Assembly: GCA_947095535.1 (NCBI GenBank)
Contig: OX352774.1
Span: 218,600,965 to 218,664,964 of the forward strand
DNA: 64,000 nucleotides
DNA from: Poecilobothrus nobilitatus
Taxonomy: Eukaryota > Arthropoda > Insecta > Diptera > Dolichopodidae
Reading direction: 5' to 3'
The notes beneath the pieces are model-generated. The model saw only the letters and a list, made by a program, of their open reading frames with translations, ran no database searches and was not told where the DNA came from. Both the position numbers and the translations under genes were made by a program. Shown here piece by piece: positions 35,609-47,347 of the stretch (position 1 is the first letter of the stretch; the number at the start of each line of letters is the position of its first letter).

Positions 35609-38511
35609 CATTATATATTGTATTATATATAGATTATGTATAAAGTTTAATGTATTTAGTCACTTTTTCCTCGATTAGATTCAATAAAATGCATTTTTCA
35701 TCCTTAGAAAAAATTATTATTATAAAACAAAAAAATTTTCCAAATATTCTAACAAAATAAAAATCGAGTTTCCCAGTCAAAGTTAACAAAATATGTACAA
35801 TAAAAGAGTGCAATGTATATTCTCCTATATATTTAGTTGACTATAATATATACCTACATATGCTTAATACTCATTTTAACTTCTACTGTAACATTTAAGT
35901 AATATTTATGTTACATAATATTATATATACTACAGTTTTACCCAATAACCCAATAAGTTGTAATAATACGACCTTTAATTTGCTTTCAACCTTTTTTTTC
36001 ATTACATATATACATATATTATGTACATATTTAAAAACTTTTATTTATTTATATTTATTTTCTTTCTTTGGTTATAAACGTTTCAAAAAAAAAAAAAAAA
36101 AACTTAACAAAATTTCTAAATTATCCTTTCTTAAATCGGATCTTTATTATTCATATTAAATCGTTTCTTAAACACCTGTCATTATTCATTTTAATAAAAA
36201 TTTACATTTAAAATATTTATATACATATATGTATTTTTGTAATATTTATGTGTCCGTATAACAGTATTATGTAACTGAAAAAAACAGAAACTTTTAACCC
36301 GCAAAAGTTCCACAATTATTTGTTATAAATTAAAGACAGAAAAAAAAAAATAGAGACTTCACTAGAGACATTGAAAAATAAAATAATCAATTCCTGTTAA
36401 CAATAGGAAAACAAATATCCAAAAAAACAAAAACCGGTACCAAAACAAATTTTTCTGATTAATTCTTTTTTTTTTTCAAATCCTTGTTTCAAGAACCTAC
36501 CAAAAAACACAGAAAGAAAATTTCTATATTTTGTTGCTAAGCAACCGTTTAATTTTTTGAAAATATGAATAATTCATTTCTTAAAAAAGAAACGCTTTCT
36601 TATTTAGCACCAAAATATAGAAAAAATGTATAACATTAACCGGGTTTAATTTATTTTTCATGGATACTATAAAGGACTGCATATAATCGTATAGAGGGAC
36701 CATGAAAATAAAATATACTAATCTATATTATATCTAAAATATATCAAAAAATTTATAAACTTATTTCTTTTCTTTTTGAAAGTTGGTTAGTTTTATATAT
36801 TACATGCCTGCTTTATTTTATGTTTCACCTTTCAGTCTACTGTAATGTCCCTGCTATATAGTTCCCTATAATAGAAAGGATTTTTTTTTTTTAATTTTAT
36901 TAGATGTTATTATAATCTTAATTTTTCGTTTTTTAAAATATTTCATTAACAAAAATTTAAACTATCATAATACAATTTTAATATTCAATGTTATAAATTC
37001 AAATAATCAAATAAAGGGTATTACAAATGAATTAACTAGAATGAAATTCAATTAATAAAAAATAATAAAATATTTATAATGGTGTAAAAATCACATATCT
37101 ACTTAAAGAAACTTAAATAAAAATAATAAATTGGGATAAAGTTTTTTGTTTTTTTTTCCTGATTTTTTATTTTCTCACCTTGATTTCCCAAAATGAAAAG
37201 AAAGAATTAAAAAGACTGTAAAAGTTTCACCTTCTTTTCTTATTTTCAATTTTTGGTTTAATTTTTTTGTTTTTTTTTTCTAATACGAAAAATTTACACC
37301 TTGCATACGTGTTGTGTTTATTTATTTTTTTTCATAAAATGGATACCATATTAGAAATCCCAATTCCCACAATTATATTATTGATTATGTTATATAGGTA
37401 AGTTTGTATGTGTGTTAAAAAAAAAGAAGTTAGGCAGTTGTTTTATTTTTTTGTTCAAATTTTTACTTTTTTGTTTTTATTTTTTTGCAAGAATGAGGAT
37501 AATATCAGAATAAATTTTCCTTTTATTTTCTGTTCTGTGAATTTGATTTGCTTTAAATTGCAGTTCACAAAAATTCTTAATTTTTTTTTGTTTTTTTTTT
37601 TTTTTTTGTATTTCCTTAGGTGTTATTTTTCCTTCACCAAAAATTATTATTTTTATTAATGTTATTTTTGTTTTTCTTGTTATTTTTTTATTGTTTTTGT
37701 TTTTGTTTTTGTTATTCATGTTTATTGCTTTTACGACACCTTTTATTGTTTAATTTTATTGCCTCATTATGTTCTTAACTTTATTTTCGACCAAAAAAAA
37801 AAAAAAAAAGCTTACGAATAACAGTAAAAATAAACAATTTTTATTTTTTTTATTATCCTGTTTACAAACTTCTTGAAAACGATAAGAAATGTGAAATTGT
37901 TAAATCGGCTCACAGAATTCATAGTATAGGACGAATTTTAATGTACATACTACGTATGTATACATAATATAATATAATATAATAATATAATATAATATAT
38001 ATACATATAAGTTGTTCTTATATTCTTATTTCATATCGTTTTTGTTCATTTTCTAAATAATGAAAATGACTACAAAATGAAGCTTACCAATTCATTTATA
38101 TTGCAAAAATTATATAACAATATTTTTTGTATATAGGCATAACAAAAACAAAAAAATCACCAAAAAACCTTATAATTAGCTTTTATTATATGGATATAAA
38201 ATGAAAATTGTAAAAAAAAAGTGAGAAAAAATTAAAAAATACAAGTTTGTATGTAAAACAAATGATTTTGAAAAATGTACACTTCGAAAAGAAAACCTTT
38301 AAGAATTTAAGAAATTTTCACAAATACACAAAATTAAAAAAAAAGAAAATGTTATAAATTGGAGAATTTTCATAGCTTTAATAACCATGGGCAAATGCAA
38401 AAAAAATTTATAAAGTAATGTAATGCTTATTTTCAAAGTTTTTACTTCTCTCAAAATTTGAAGATTTTAACTTTGAACGTTTAGGACATGCAGTTTGAAT
38501 ATACTACCTAT
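35609..38511. other. Gene-free A/T-rich DNA
   Basis: Long T runs near 36885, 37275 and 37588 produce poly-Phe/poly-Lys ORFs on both strands. A (TATAA)n microsatellite lies at 37965-38000. A hairpin at about 36652-36713 has arms TTTTTCATGG/CCATGAAAAT. Confidence 0.6.
37965..38000. repeat. (TATAA)n-like microsatellite
   Basis: Repeated TAATA/TATAA words form a short irregular array. Confidence 0.8.
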
Positions 38512-38660
38512 AATATTTGGTGGTCTTGTCACATAAATGTTACAAGGAGATTACACACCATGCTTTTTCAGGTGTGGCTGTAAATGTCGTAAAGGGGAAT
38601 TATTCTTACGAGATATGTGGCATTTGAACCGACACTTCCTCGGGGTTTTCAACTTATTAT
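38512..38660 (-). mobile_element. 5'-truncated tRNA-derived SINE, family B, copy 2
   Basis: The minus strand shows a B-box-like GGTTCAAATGCC, a post-head TCGTAA/TTACGA pair around an AATAATTCCCC loop, and then the family-B body words ACAGCCACACCTGAAAAAGC, GTGTGTAA and CCTTGTAACATTTATGTG. These match the copy at 63343. The A-box part is missing or merged with the neighbouring repeat block. Confidence 0.75.
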
Positions 38661-38766
38661 ATGCTTTTATATAAACCGTCGCTGTCGGTTTATTTATTTA
38701 TTTATTTATTTGTCATTCTGTCACGCTTTTTATTATCTTCGTAATCTGTTAGCAACATTTATAAGT

Positions 38767-38841
38767 GTTGTATGGTGCAGAGAAAAGTGTACAGGTTTCA
38801 AAAGTGGGGGTCATGTTGTTCGAATCCAGTTCACATGCAAC
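38767..38841 (+). other. tRNA-like unit with T-run terminator (family T, copy 1)
   Basis: 75 nt whose ends pair as a 7-bp acceptor-like stem, GTTGTAT with ATGCAAC (one G-U). The A box TGGTGCAGAGA is at about 38773 and the B box GTTCGAATCC at 38818-38827. A run of about 12 T follows directly, typical of a Pol III terminator. The D and T stems are poor, so it is a tRNA relic rather than a functional tRNA. Related units are at 39146, 60963 and 61332. Confidence 0.65.
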
Positions 38842-39145
38842 TTTTTTTTTTTTAACTATCTATTCATCAACATTTTTTGAATAAAATATGTATATATTTT
38901 GTATATATGAATTTGAAACTTAAATTTTTATCTCCTAAATTCATACAATACACACGCAATATATTTTTGATCTTTTCTCCTATAATAGTATATTTTTCTG
39001 TATGTTACTAAAATATTTTGTTTACAACATTTGTTTAGTATTTAAATCAAAATATTTGCTGTCAACATTCTTTAATGCATATTGAATATGCATGGTTAAA
39101 AATTAAGATTTTATGTTCGTAATTATGTTCATTAAATATTTAAGT

Positions 39146-39222
39146 GTTGTATAGTGCAGAGGAGATCGTACAGGTTTTGAAAGTAAGAGTAATTTTGTTC
39201 GAATCCAATTCGTGTAGCTACA
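39146..39222 (+). other. tRNA-like unit with T-run terminator (family T, copy 2)
   Basis: Same layout as the unit at 38767: GTTGTATAGTGCAGAGG head, GTACAGGTTTTGAAAG middle, GTTCGAATCC B box, then a long T run a few bases after the end. The acceptor pairing is lost at the 3' side (GTAGCTAC). Confidence 0.6.
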
Positions 39223-40195
39223 GTTTTTTTTTTTTGTTAACTGTATTCATCAACATTTTTTTAATAAAATTTTATGTATAATATACACATATTATTTGAT
39301 CTTTCCTCCTATAATAATTTAGTTCAATCAATCTTGATGTGCACATGTATTTTGTATTAGGATTTAGCAAAACATAAAATATATAGGTACAATATTTTTA
39401 TGTTGCTAAATTATTTTGTTTTAAAACATTTGTTTAGGATTTAAATCAGAATATTTGTTGTCAACATTCTTTATTGCATATTGAATATGCATGGCGTTAA
39501 AAATTAATGTTTTATGTGTTTTATTTAGGAACATTTATTATGTCTATTGTGTATATAGATATACATATAAAATTTCATTCAAAATAATTCCAATTGCCAA
39601 ATTCAAACTACATACATACATAATATATTTTTGTATGTACATAGTAAAGAATATAAAAAGTAAAGATCATTACAAAATTGTGCTTTTGCGCATTACGCAT
39701 TATGATTTAGAAACAAAATGTTGTCAATACAAAAAATTAAAACTACGTATGTAAATGTACGTATGTAAATAATATTATGTTAAACTAATTTCCTAAATTA
39801 TTTTCTTCCGCTCCATTTGTTTATAATTTAAATCAAGATATTTGTCAACAATTTTTACTGCATGATCTTGTTAAAGGATTAGGTAGGTGTTCAAGGTTAG
39901 ATGTTTGTTTGGATATACGATATACTACTAAATAAAAAAGAATAAATAGGCAATAAAAAGGAAACACGAACCTCAAATTTCTCAGATTTTTATTTAACCT
40001 TATTCCAGCAATTTACTTTTATATTATAACAGTCCAAAATACTTGCACTAGCAACTCACTTTTACATTATAACAGTCCAAAAAGCTAAAGTTTTGCTATC
40101 AATTTTATTTTCTACTTTTTAGGGGGCGAATTCGGTTTCGATAAAAGCATATGTATTTTAAAAATTATTTTTTTTACTTATTATTTTATTTTATA

Positions 40196-41243
40196 TGCTT
40201 TTACCTATTAGGCCATACCGACTCATATTGATTTATTAAACTTTAGAAATCCTCCATCGGTTGTTGGATTGAAAAAATATTTAATAAGACTCGAATTGTA
40301 AATATTTGAAGACAGGATTTTCTTTTTCTACTTTTAGAGTCTGTGGAGCCAGCGAAGTTGTTACAAAACTATTTTTTACAAGATCGCAAATTTTAAAATT
40401 AAATTTTTATTCCTGTATCAGTGTTTATCAGTAAAGTAATTAAGTTTTATAAACAAACGGACGATTAGATAAAAAAAGTGTTAAAAACAAAATGATCGTT
40501 AAAAAAAAAACAAAAAAATAAAATTATATATAGGAACAAAAGAAAAAAAAATCGGAAAGATATGAAGGAAATTTTTAACTGCAAATTTTCATATTTTAGA
40601 TATTTTAAACGTAATATACTGTGGTTTACCATTAGTAGCGGTTATCTTCGATATAAAACTCTACATAATAAAATTTTATATTTATGGGTTTATATTGTAA
40701 GTATATAATATATATAAAACCATAGAAGGATATTTATGTACTTATACATAATATAATATTATGTATGTTAAACAATTATACAAAAACAAATGTAAGCAAA
40801 ATTTTATTAATTCAAACCCACTCATACTGTGTCATTTCTTTTTAGAAAAAATTAACACTTTTTATGTTGAAATTAAATTTTTATGTGTTATGTCAATAGA
40901 AAATTTTTATGTTTTATGTATTTTTTTGTTTTTTTTTTTTTTTTTTTTACAGCTTTTAATTTTTAAGGATGAAAAATGGGTGTTATTTACTAAATTTAAA
41001 AGGTGTATGTAAATAATAATTTGCTACATATACATAGTTATATAATAAATAATTAAGTTTTGTATGTTTCACTGGGAAAAAAATAATTATTTGAATTAAT
41101 TTATTGCTTTAAGTACCAATACTTAATGATCTATTTAATTGTGATAAGTTATTAAAATAGAAATAAATGACGTAAACAGTGACGTTTATTAAAACTATAA
41201 TAGGATTATTTAAATTTCTTTAATTTTTATTGAAGTTTAACCT
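40196..41243. other. Gene-free A/T-rich DNA
   Basis: The stretch 40330-40390 is slightly less A/T-rich. The 83-codon ORF at 40761-41012 contains a poly-Phe run from a T tract. Nothing recognised. Confidence 0.6.
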
Positions 41244-41417
41244 AAATAAAAGTAAATCGAATATCGAATTATTTATTTTTAATTAGTTTTTTTTTTTAAG
41301 TTTTTTTTTTTATATTGCAGATTAAATTGTTAAGTTTAATATTTTCTTAAATATTAAAAAAAAATTCATGAAAACTAATTAAAAATAAATAATTCGATAT
41401 GCGATATACTTTTATTT
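41244..41417. repeat. 47-bp inverted repeat with 80-bp spacer
   Basis: Left arm 41244-41290 (starts AAATAAAAGTAAATCGAATA) and right arm 41371-41417 (ends ATATACTTTTATTT) are reverse complements with about three mismatches. The spacer is mostly T runs. It may be a MITE reduced to its terminal repeats. Confidence 0.8.
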
Positions 41418-42065
41418 GTTTTAAATGTGAAATGAAAGAATTTAATTGATTTCAATTATCAAAGAATTAAAATCAAAACCAACGAAATCAGTAAATTTCT
41501 ATTATTTAAGATAGATTTTTAAAACTGACACTTAACAACTTTAAAAAACAATCCTAAATCTTATATCTTGAACGCTGAGTATTTTTTGACAACATACTAG
41601 TTGAAGAGGTTAGTAGTTCAAGAGATATTTCTAAAAATTTGAATTTTGTCTCAATATTTAAAAGGTCTAAATTAGTCATATAATGCTTATCGGGAACATC
41701 ACTGAAGCTAGTAATTTTTCTAATTTGTACAAATATTAATATTTTGAAATACCTAATCAATTATCTCGAAAACAGTAAAAGATATAATACAAATTGTGAT
41801 AAAAACGTGGAAGTATTCAGTTATCATTGTCAACTCTTAAATATTCGTACAAACTTTTATAATGTACAAAATCCAATAGGTATTCTATCCCTCTGCTTAT
41901 AATACTATTTTTTATCTTTTTATTAACATTTAAAATGAAATGTCACCCAAACGTTATATTATTTATTAATTTACATTTTTTTTTGTATTACGTATCCTTA
42001 ACAATTTTAAATTATCGACAGATACAAAAGTAAAAAACAAAACAAAAGTGAAAAACTTAGTTGTT
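41418..42065. other. Gene-free A/T-rich DNA
   Basis: The 68-codon ORF at 41554-41760 (minus) has no recognised motif. Confidence 0.55.
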
Positions 42066-42345
42066 CGAGAGGTATCTGAAGTTATGCGTACATCTCAATC
42101 AAAAATATTAGGGAACCTACAAATTGATTCACATATATGTTGTGTTAATTTCATGACTCTAACTATATTAATTTTTGAGTTATCGTACTGACAAACGGAC
42201 GTATGAAGCCTATTTGACCAATTTTTCGAGTACGATCCAATCCATACAATTGAGTCTATATGTATCGCTCTTATTTCGATATGTTACAAAGAGAGGAACA
42301 ATTTTAAAATATTTCGGACTATTGTAAGGGTATAAAAACTATTTG
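42066..42345 (-). mobile_element. D-type element, copy 3, decayed
   Basis: The minus strand reads TATACCCTTACAATAG at one end, then TTTGTAACAT, TCGAAATAAGAGCG, GTATGGATTGGATCG, a decayed core CATACGTCCGTTTGTCAGTA, CGATAACTCAAAAATT and TTTGTAGGTTCCCTAA. These blocks occur in the same order in the element at 54607, which is its closest relative here. The end opposite the hairpin is not clear. Confidence 0.7.
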
Positions 42346-42364
42346 TTTTGTAAAGAAAATTCTT

Positions 42365-42833
42365 TTTATAAATATAAAAAGGAAATTTTATAGCTTCCTG
42401 CGAAGTTTTTTGGTCAGAAAATGATTTATAAATTGCTAGAACTTAAATCTGACTTTTTTGCCATTTCCAGTCATTTGTTAATGTTTTTAGCAATATTTTG
42501 AAGACATTTATATAAAAAATATTTGTTATATAAGAAAATTTGAATATTTTTTTTTTACTAAAAATGGAAGTTTTAACCAAAAAAAAATCATCTTTTTCTA
42601 AAAAATATCATATTTCTAAATATAAAAACGAAATTTCGAACTTTCCTGTGTAGTTTTCTTGCCAGAAATTGATTTACAAATTACCAAAATATTAATCCAT
42701 TTTTTTTTAGAATTTCCAGTTCATTTAGAAGGTTTTTAACAAAATTTTGAAGTCTCTTTTATTATATAAAAAAAAAATGAATATTTTGACTAAAAATAGG
42801 AGTTTTAAACAAAAAATTATTATATTTTTAAGA
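42365..42833. repeat. Tandem dimer of a ~248-bp unit
   Basis: The second unit restarts 248 bp after the first (TATAAAAAGGAAATTTT at 42373, TATAAAAACGAAATTTC at 42621). Shared blocks include CTTCCTG(C/T)G(A/T)AGTTTT, GAAA(A)TGATTTA, CATTTCCAGT/AATTTCCAGT, ATTTTGAAG and ACTAAAAAT(G/A)G(A/G)AGTTTTAA. The units are diverged. No flanking terminal repeats were seen. Confidence 0.75.
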
Positions 42834-44213
42834 ACATCGATAGAATTTGCACATTATTGTTGTTAATTTGGTTGCATAATAACAAAAAAGAAATTTTGGC
42901 CCACTCACAGCAGTGTGTTTGAAAACAAAAAAAAAAAATTGTTTATTTAATAATTTATGAATAAAAATTAAAGGAAATAATAAAAACATATTTTATACTA
43001 ATACAGTAATAAATAAAATATAACGTGCAAATTAAAAGATATTTTCGAATATTAAAAAACAACCCTAATAACATCCTAAGAGTTATTTAATTAATATTTA
43101 ATACTAAAGGTCATGTTAAATTTTTTGGAAATAATTTTATTTTTTTGTATGTTTTTTATTTTCATTTTTTTTTTTCTATCATTTTATAAAAAAAAATATA
43201 ATTTTAACAAAAGTAGCTATTATAAAATAATCTGAAATTAAAAATCAAAAAAAAAAAAAACATTTTTTTCTACTTATTATTATACAAAGCATATGTTAAC
43301 GACGGAAACGAATAATGTGCCAAAAACAAAAAAAAAAAAAAAAGGAAATTAAATCAACAATAATTTGCTTAGAATTTATGGCAAACGTGTCCTATTTTTA
43401 CGTGACAAACAATGAAAAAAAGAAAAAAAAAAATAATATAAAAATTATTTCATTTATTTCATGATAAATTCTTTTGTTTTATTTTTCACTACTAAAATTC
43501 TTTTTTTATTTTAAAAGTCTTTATTATAAAATTATACCTTAATCTTTTGATTTAATATGATTTTAATAATTACTTCTTGCTTGTTAAAATCAAATAAGCG
43601 AAAATTTTAATATATTAACTGGGAAAAGCAAAAGGGTGTTTTTCTTAAAATCCTTGGAAAAAAAATCCTTGAAAAATTAATAAAACAAATTATAAACATA
43701 AGTAATTGTAAGTAAATGTATAGTCTAAAAATAAAGAAAAGAATCTAAAGTTTGGTTTCTATTAATCATTTGAAGTTAAATTTAAACAAGACAGCATATT
43801 TAAAACTAAAGATTTTTAAAAATCTGACATGTTCAAATAGACAATAAAATATTTTCTAAAATTATAATTTTTTCAGCACCAAGAGACATTTTCTTCAATT
43901 ACGAAAACTATAAACTATACTGACGAACTATACTCGTATATCTTATAAATTAAAAAATGTTCCTTAAAGTACTCATCAAACAATAATATTACATCCATAT
44001 TAATTAACAAAAAAAAAACAATTATTGCTTTTTCAGAATGAAATAATATATAAATAGGAACTTCAGTTCAGTCCATTTAAATGTACATAGTCCTTTTTCT
44101 AACTTAAGGATACTAATATAGATCAAATTTTCTACTTGTCGCCATTTAACAACAATAGAAAATTTTCAATTTTTGTAAAAGAAACAATATAAGATATGAA
44201 AAAGTATATATCA
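42834..44213. other. Gene-free A/T-rich DNA
   Basis: A runs occur near 43246, 43329 and 43421. Nothing recognised. Confidence 0.6.
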
Positions 44214-45110
44214 TTTCTTGTTCAAGATTGAATTTTGAGTTCATTTATACGCGTCTGCCTATATCTATTGGCATGATAGCTAAAAAGAGATAATAATGCT
44301 GCAATTTTGAAATCTTTACGATTTTCATTTTTATATAAATGCTATATTTATGTTTTTGAGGTTGAAGAAATTCAAATGTCGAGTTCAACTGGCTATGTCA
44401 CTCAATTTCATTTTTTTATATGAGCATAACTCAGTATCTGAATAAGCTGGATATCTGAAATTTTGTCAAAAGAAGTTTAGTTCGAATTCAACAATTTTTT
44501 AAAAATTTAATTCGAATTTTTTTGACAAACCTAAACATCTGAAATTTTGTAAAGAGTTATCAAGATTAATAGCACTTTCACTTTCTGAAAAATTTAGTTG
44601 TTTTGGTGCAACGACTTAGATTACCTGTCACACAACACCGAAATTTATCTATAAATGTAGGTTTTTTCCTAGCTTTAAGGGGCCATAGCAAATTTTTATA
44701 CTTGTCTTTCTTCTCCAGGATTGAATTTTGAATCGATTTAACTATGTGCGAGCGTCTGCCTATCTGTCCGCACCATAGCTCAAAAGATAATAATGCTGCA
44801 ATTTTAAAATTGTTATCATCTTTATATAAATGCCATTTATGTTCTTGAGGTTGAACAAATTCGACTTGAACCCAGCTGCAATACAACTGCAAGATATAAA
44901 TAATGATCAAGATTTACTTTGGCAATACTTTCTGCAAAATTTAGTTGGTTTGATGTAACGTTTTGCATTGTCTGTCATACAACACCGAAATTTACAATAT
45001 ATCGGTACTTAATTAAGTTAGTAACTGAAATTTTGTAAAAAGTGATTAAATTTAATAGAAACTGCATAATATTATTACAAGGTTCGTACAAGTATCTTAC
45101 ACATTTCTTT
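44214..45110 (+). mobile_element. Degenerate D-type relative with internal tandem repeats
   Basis: Two diverged units (about 44214-44690 and 44696-45090) share GGATTGAATTTTGA, GCGTCTGCCTAT, CATAGCTCAAAAGATAATAA, TGCTGCAATTTT, GAGGTTGAACAAATTC and CACACAACACCGAAATTTA. CTATCTGTCCGCACCATAG at 44759-44777 resembles the decayed CCATGTCCGTCC core of D elements. The end GGTTCGTACAAGTATCT at 45081 matches GGTTCGTACGGGTATCT near the end of the element at 54607. The 110-codon ORF at 44578-44910 (minus) is not supported. Confidence 0.6.
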
Positions 45111-46349
45111 TTCCTTTAATTAAATTTAAGTCTATAGTATTCTAATATTTTAAAATAAGTTTTCAATTTGTAGTTTGAAATTTTATAAAAATGTTCATGT
45201 TGTTAAAAAAAAACTAATGGTAAAAATTAAATTAGCTAAAAGTCTCCAAAATAAAATATCTGATTCGTTTTTAGGATAAAAAAAAGCTCTTAAATCTTTC
45301 TAACTACTTTTATTTTAAATAATAGTTACAAAAATTCAAAAGGATAAAAAAGAAATAAATTTATTTATAAATTCTTTTGGTAATCAAGCTCAACAAAAAA
45401 AAAAAAAATATAAAGAAAGAAAAAGTTTTCAGCTTTTTCAATTTTCCCTTTAATTTTCTTCATAATTTTTTCTTTTATTTTTTTTTTTTTTTTATTTTTT
45501 CGTAATTTGCTATATTCCTCAATGTGATCTTCCCGCATACAGAATTTTTCAAATATGTTACAAGAATAACTCATATGTGTCTTATTTTTTTTTTTTTTTA
45601 ACTTTTGTCTCCTTTAATTTCGTTCTTCGCTACTTATTCTTTTCGTAACTTGGTTTTTCTATAGTTTTTTTTTTTTTTTTGTTTTCTTTGTAAAATTTCA
45701 AATCCTTTGATTTAAAAAGTTTAAAATTTTTTATGTCTGTCTTATTTTTTCTATTTTTTTTCTATTTTTTTTTTTTTGTTGTTCTTATATACGTTAAACC
45801 ATTTTATTTTCCCAAGAGGAAGTATAAAAGACACATATCTATATTTTGTGAAGTTTTATGAGTATTTTTATATTTCTTTATTATAAAATTTTTTTCCTAG
45901 TAGAGAAAAAAAAAACTTTTTCCTAATTTTTGAATTTAAAGTTGTTTTTCTTTTTTTTTTATTGTAATAGGTTACATATTAGGGTATTTCTTAGTTAAAA
46001 AAAATTAAAATACTGGGAATTAAATTTGAATTTTAGAAATTTAAAAATTCGAATTTCAAATATCATGAAATTTTAAAATTGAAATTCAATATATATACAT
46101 CCTTTTTTAGATTTCTAGATCCAAATCTTGTTACACTTTCATGATTAAACGAAAAATTTAAAGCAATTTACAAACATCTGATGCTAACCTAGAAAGAGGA
46201 GTTTGAAATTTGAAAATCTGTCGGAGTTAAAAAAAAAAAAATAATTAAAGACATAAATAATCAAAAAGAATTCAATAAATAGTTATATTTAAACTTATGA
46301 AATTTATTTGGAGTACATTAATATAGTGATAAGCAGTTTTAGGGTTCAG
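45111..46349. other. Gene-free A/T-rich DNA with many T runs
   Basis: T runs of ten or more occur at 45479, 45585, 45668 and 45765. The 69-codon ORF at 45365-45574 (minus) is a Lys/Phe artefact of them. Confidence 0.65.
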
Positions 46350-47235
46350 CTGGAAAATCCAAATTTTCAAATCCAAACTTTCAAAATCCGAATGTATCAA
46401 TATCCAAACTTTCTAAATCCAAATGAGTATAAATTCAAACTTTCTAAATCCAAACATGTATAATCAAAATAATAGACAAAATAAATATGGAATTCATACT
46501 CTGGAAAATCAACTCTGAAATCCAGCAAAAACATATATTTTTATAAACATATTCTGTAAAAGGAATATAATTCTGATTTTGAAATCAACTCTAAAATCCC
46601 TCCGAACTATTTTCCTTATATAAATATACAAAGTTTTTAAAATAGTGGGGGCTGCCCCAAACTTCCGCTAAACAAATTATTGAAATTCTGATTTTGTAAC
46701 CAACTATAAATTCCATCTTAACTCATATATATATATATGATTTAAGAAATATTTTATATATTTATATATATTCTGGAAAAAGCGAATAATCCTGATTTTG
46801 TAATCAACTTTAAACTTTCGTCTTAACTCATAACTCATGCACATATATTATGTAAAAAGCGCATAATCTTGATTTTGCAACCGACTCGAAAGTCCATCCT
46901 AACTCATGTGCATATATTTCAGAAAAAGCGTATAATTCTGATTTTCTAACCAACTTTAAAATTCATCTTAACTTCTAACTCATACACATATTCTGGAAAA
47001 AGTGTCTAATCCTGATTTTGTAACCAACTTTGAAATTTCCTCCTAATTCAGGATCTCATATATACATATGTATATATAAATATTCTGGAAAAAGGAACAT
47101 TTGATGCACTTGCATTTTGAAAATTTGACTCTTGATGCATTTAGATTTCGCAAATTTGACTTTTGACGTACCTATTTGGATTTTAATTTTTGAATTCTTG
47201 AAAAAGTTTGGATTTTGACGCATTTGGATTTTTTT
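46350..47235. repeat. Degenerate satellite array between inverted flanks
   Basis: About seven units of roughly 75-110 bp. Each reads ATTCTGGAAAAAGCG-like, then AATCCTGATTTTGTAA, CAACTTTAAA and CATCTTAACTCAT, with starts near 46550, 46770, 46850, 46916, 46991 and 47080. The left flank (46350-46460) repeats AATCCAAACTTTC words. The right flank (47095-47235) carries the reverse words GAAAAAGTTTGGATTTTG and GCATTTGGATTTT. The array is therefore bounded by short inverted sequences. Arrays of this kind occur inside some DNA transposons, but no transposase is present. Confidence 0.65.
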
Positions 47236-47347
47236 TCTTGTATTGTAAGCGTGATTCTAGTTTCAGTTATAATTGGTATAGGGAGATGAAAAAGGAAAGG
47301 ATTGAAGTTTATAAGAAAGGGGAAAAATTTATACAAAAGTTATTTTT

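Larger units (their letters stand above)
38645..40195 (+). repeat. Compound repeat block, copy 1
   Basis: This block is the reverse-complement relative of 59556-61530. In order it holds CCGTCGCTGTCGG with (ATTT)5, then three ~390-400-bp tandem units (landmark TTTAAATCA at about 39041, 39440 and 39827). The first two units carry a tRNA-like head. A single arm (40011-40193) and the loop (39961-40010) of the large palindrome found in copy 2 follow. A GGTAGGTGTTCAAGGTTAGA stretch at about 39889 matches copy 2 at 60336. Relative to copy 2 it lacks the second palindrome arm and about 330 bp beside it, as well as the SINE insertion. The 87-codon ORF at 39491-39754 is not called, because its differences from the copy-2 frame mostly change the amino acid. 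Confidence 0.85.

Noticed and set aside
36652..36713. Hairpin with TTTTTCATGG/CCATGAAAAT arms as a regulatory RNA
   Set aside because: The stem is only about 10 bp with a long loop and no second copy in the window; such pairs are common by chance in A/T-rich DNA.
38767..38841. Functional tRNA gene
   Set aside because: It has an acceptor-like stem, boxes and a terminator, but the T and D stems do not pair properly. Related units lie in tandem in a repeat.
39491..39754. 87-codon ORF with a related ORF at 60745-61011 (shared SKDHYKI.LLRITHYDL)
   Set aside because: Shared only because the DNA is a duplicated repeat. The differences between the copies mostly change the amino acid, and the frame overlaps tRNA-like and simple sequence.
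46350..47235. CRISPR-like array
   Set aside because: The units are diverged and variable in length without constant repeats and spacers, and the sequence is clearly eukaryotic.
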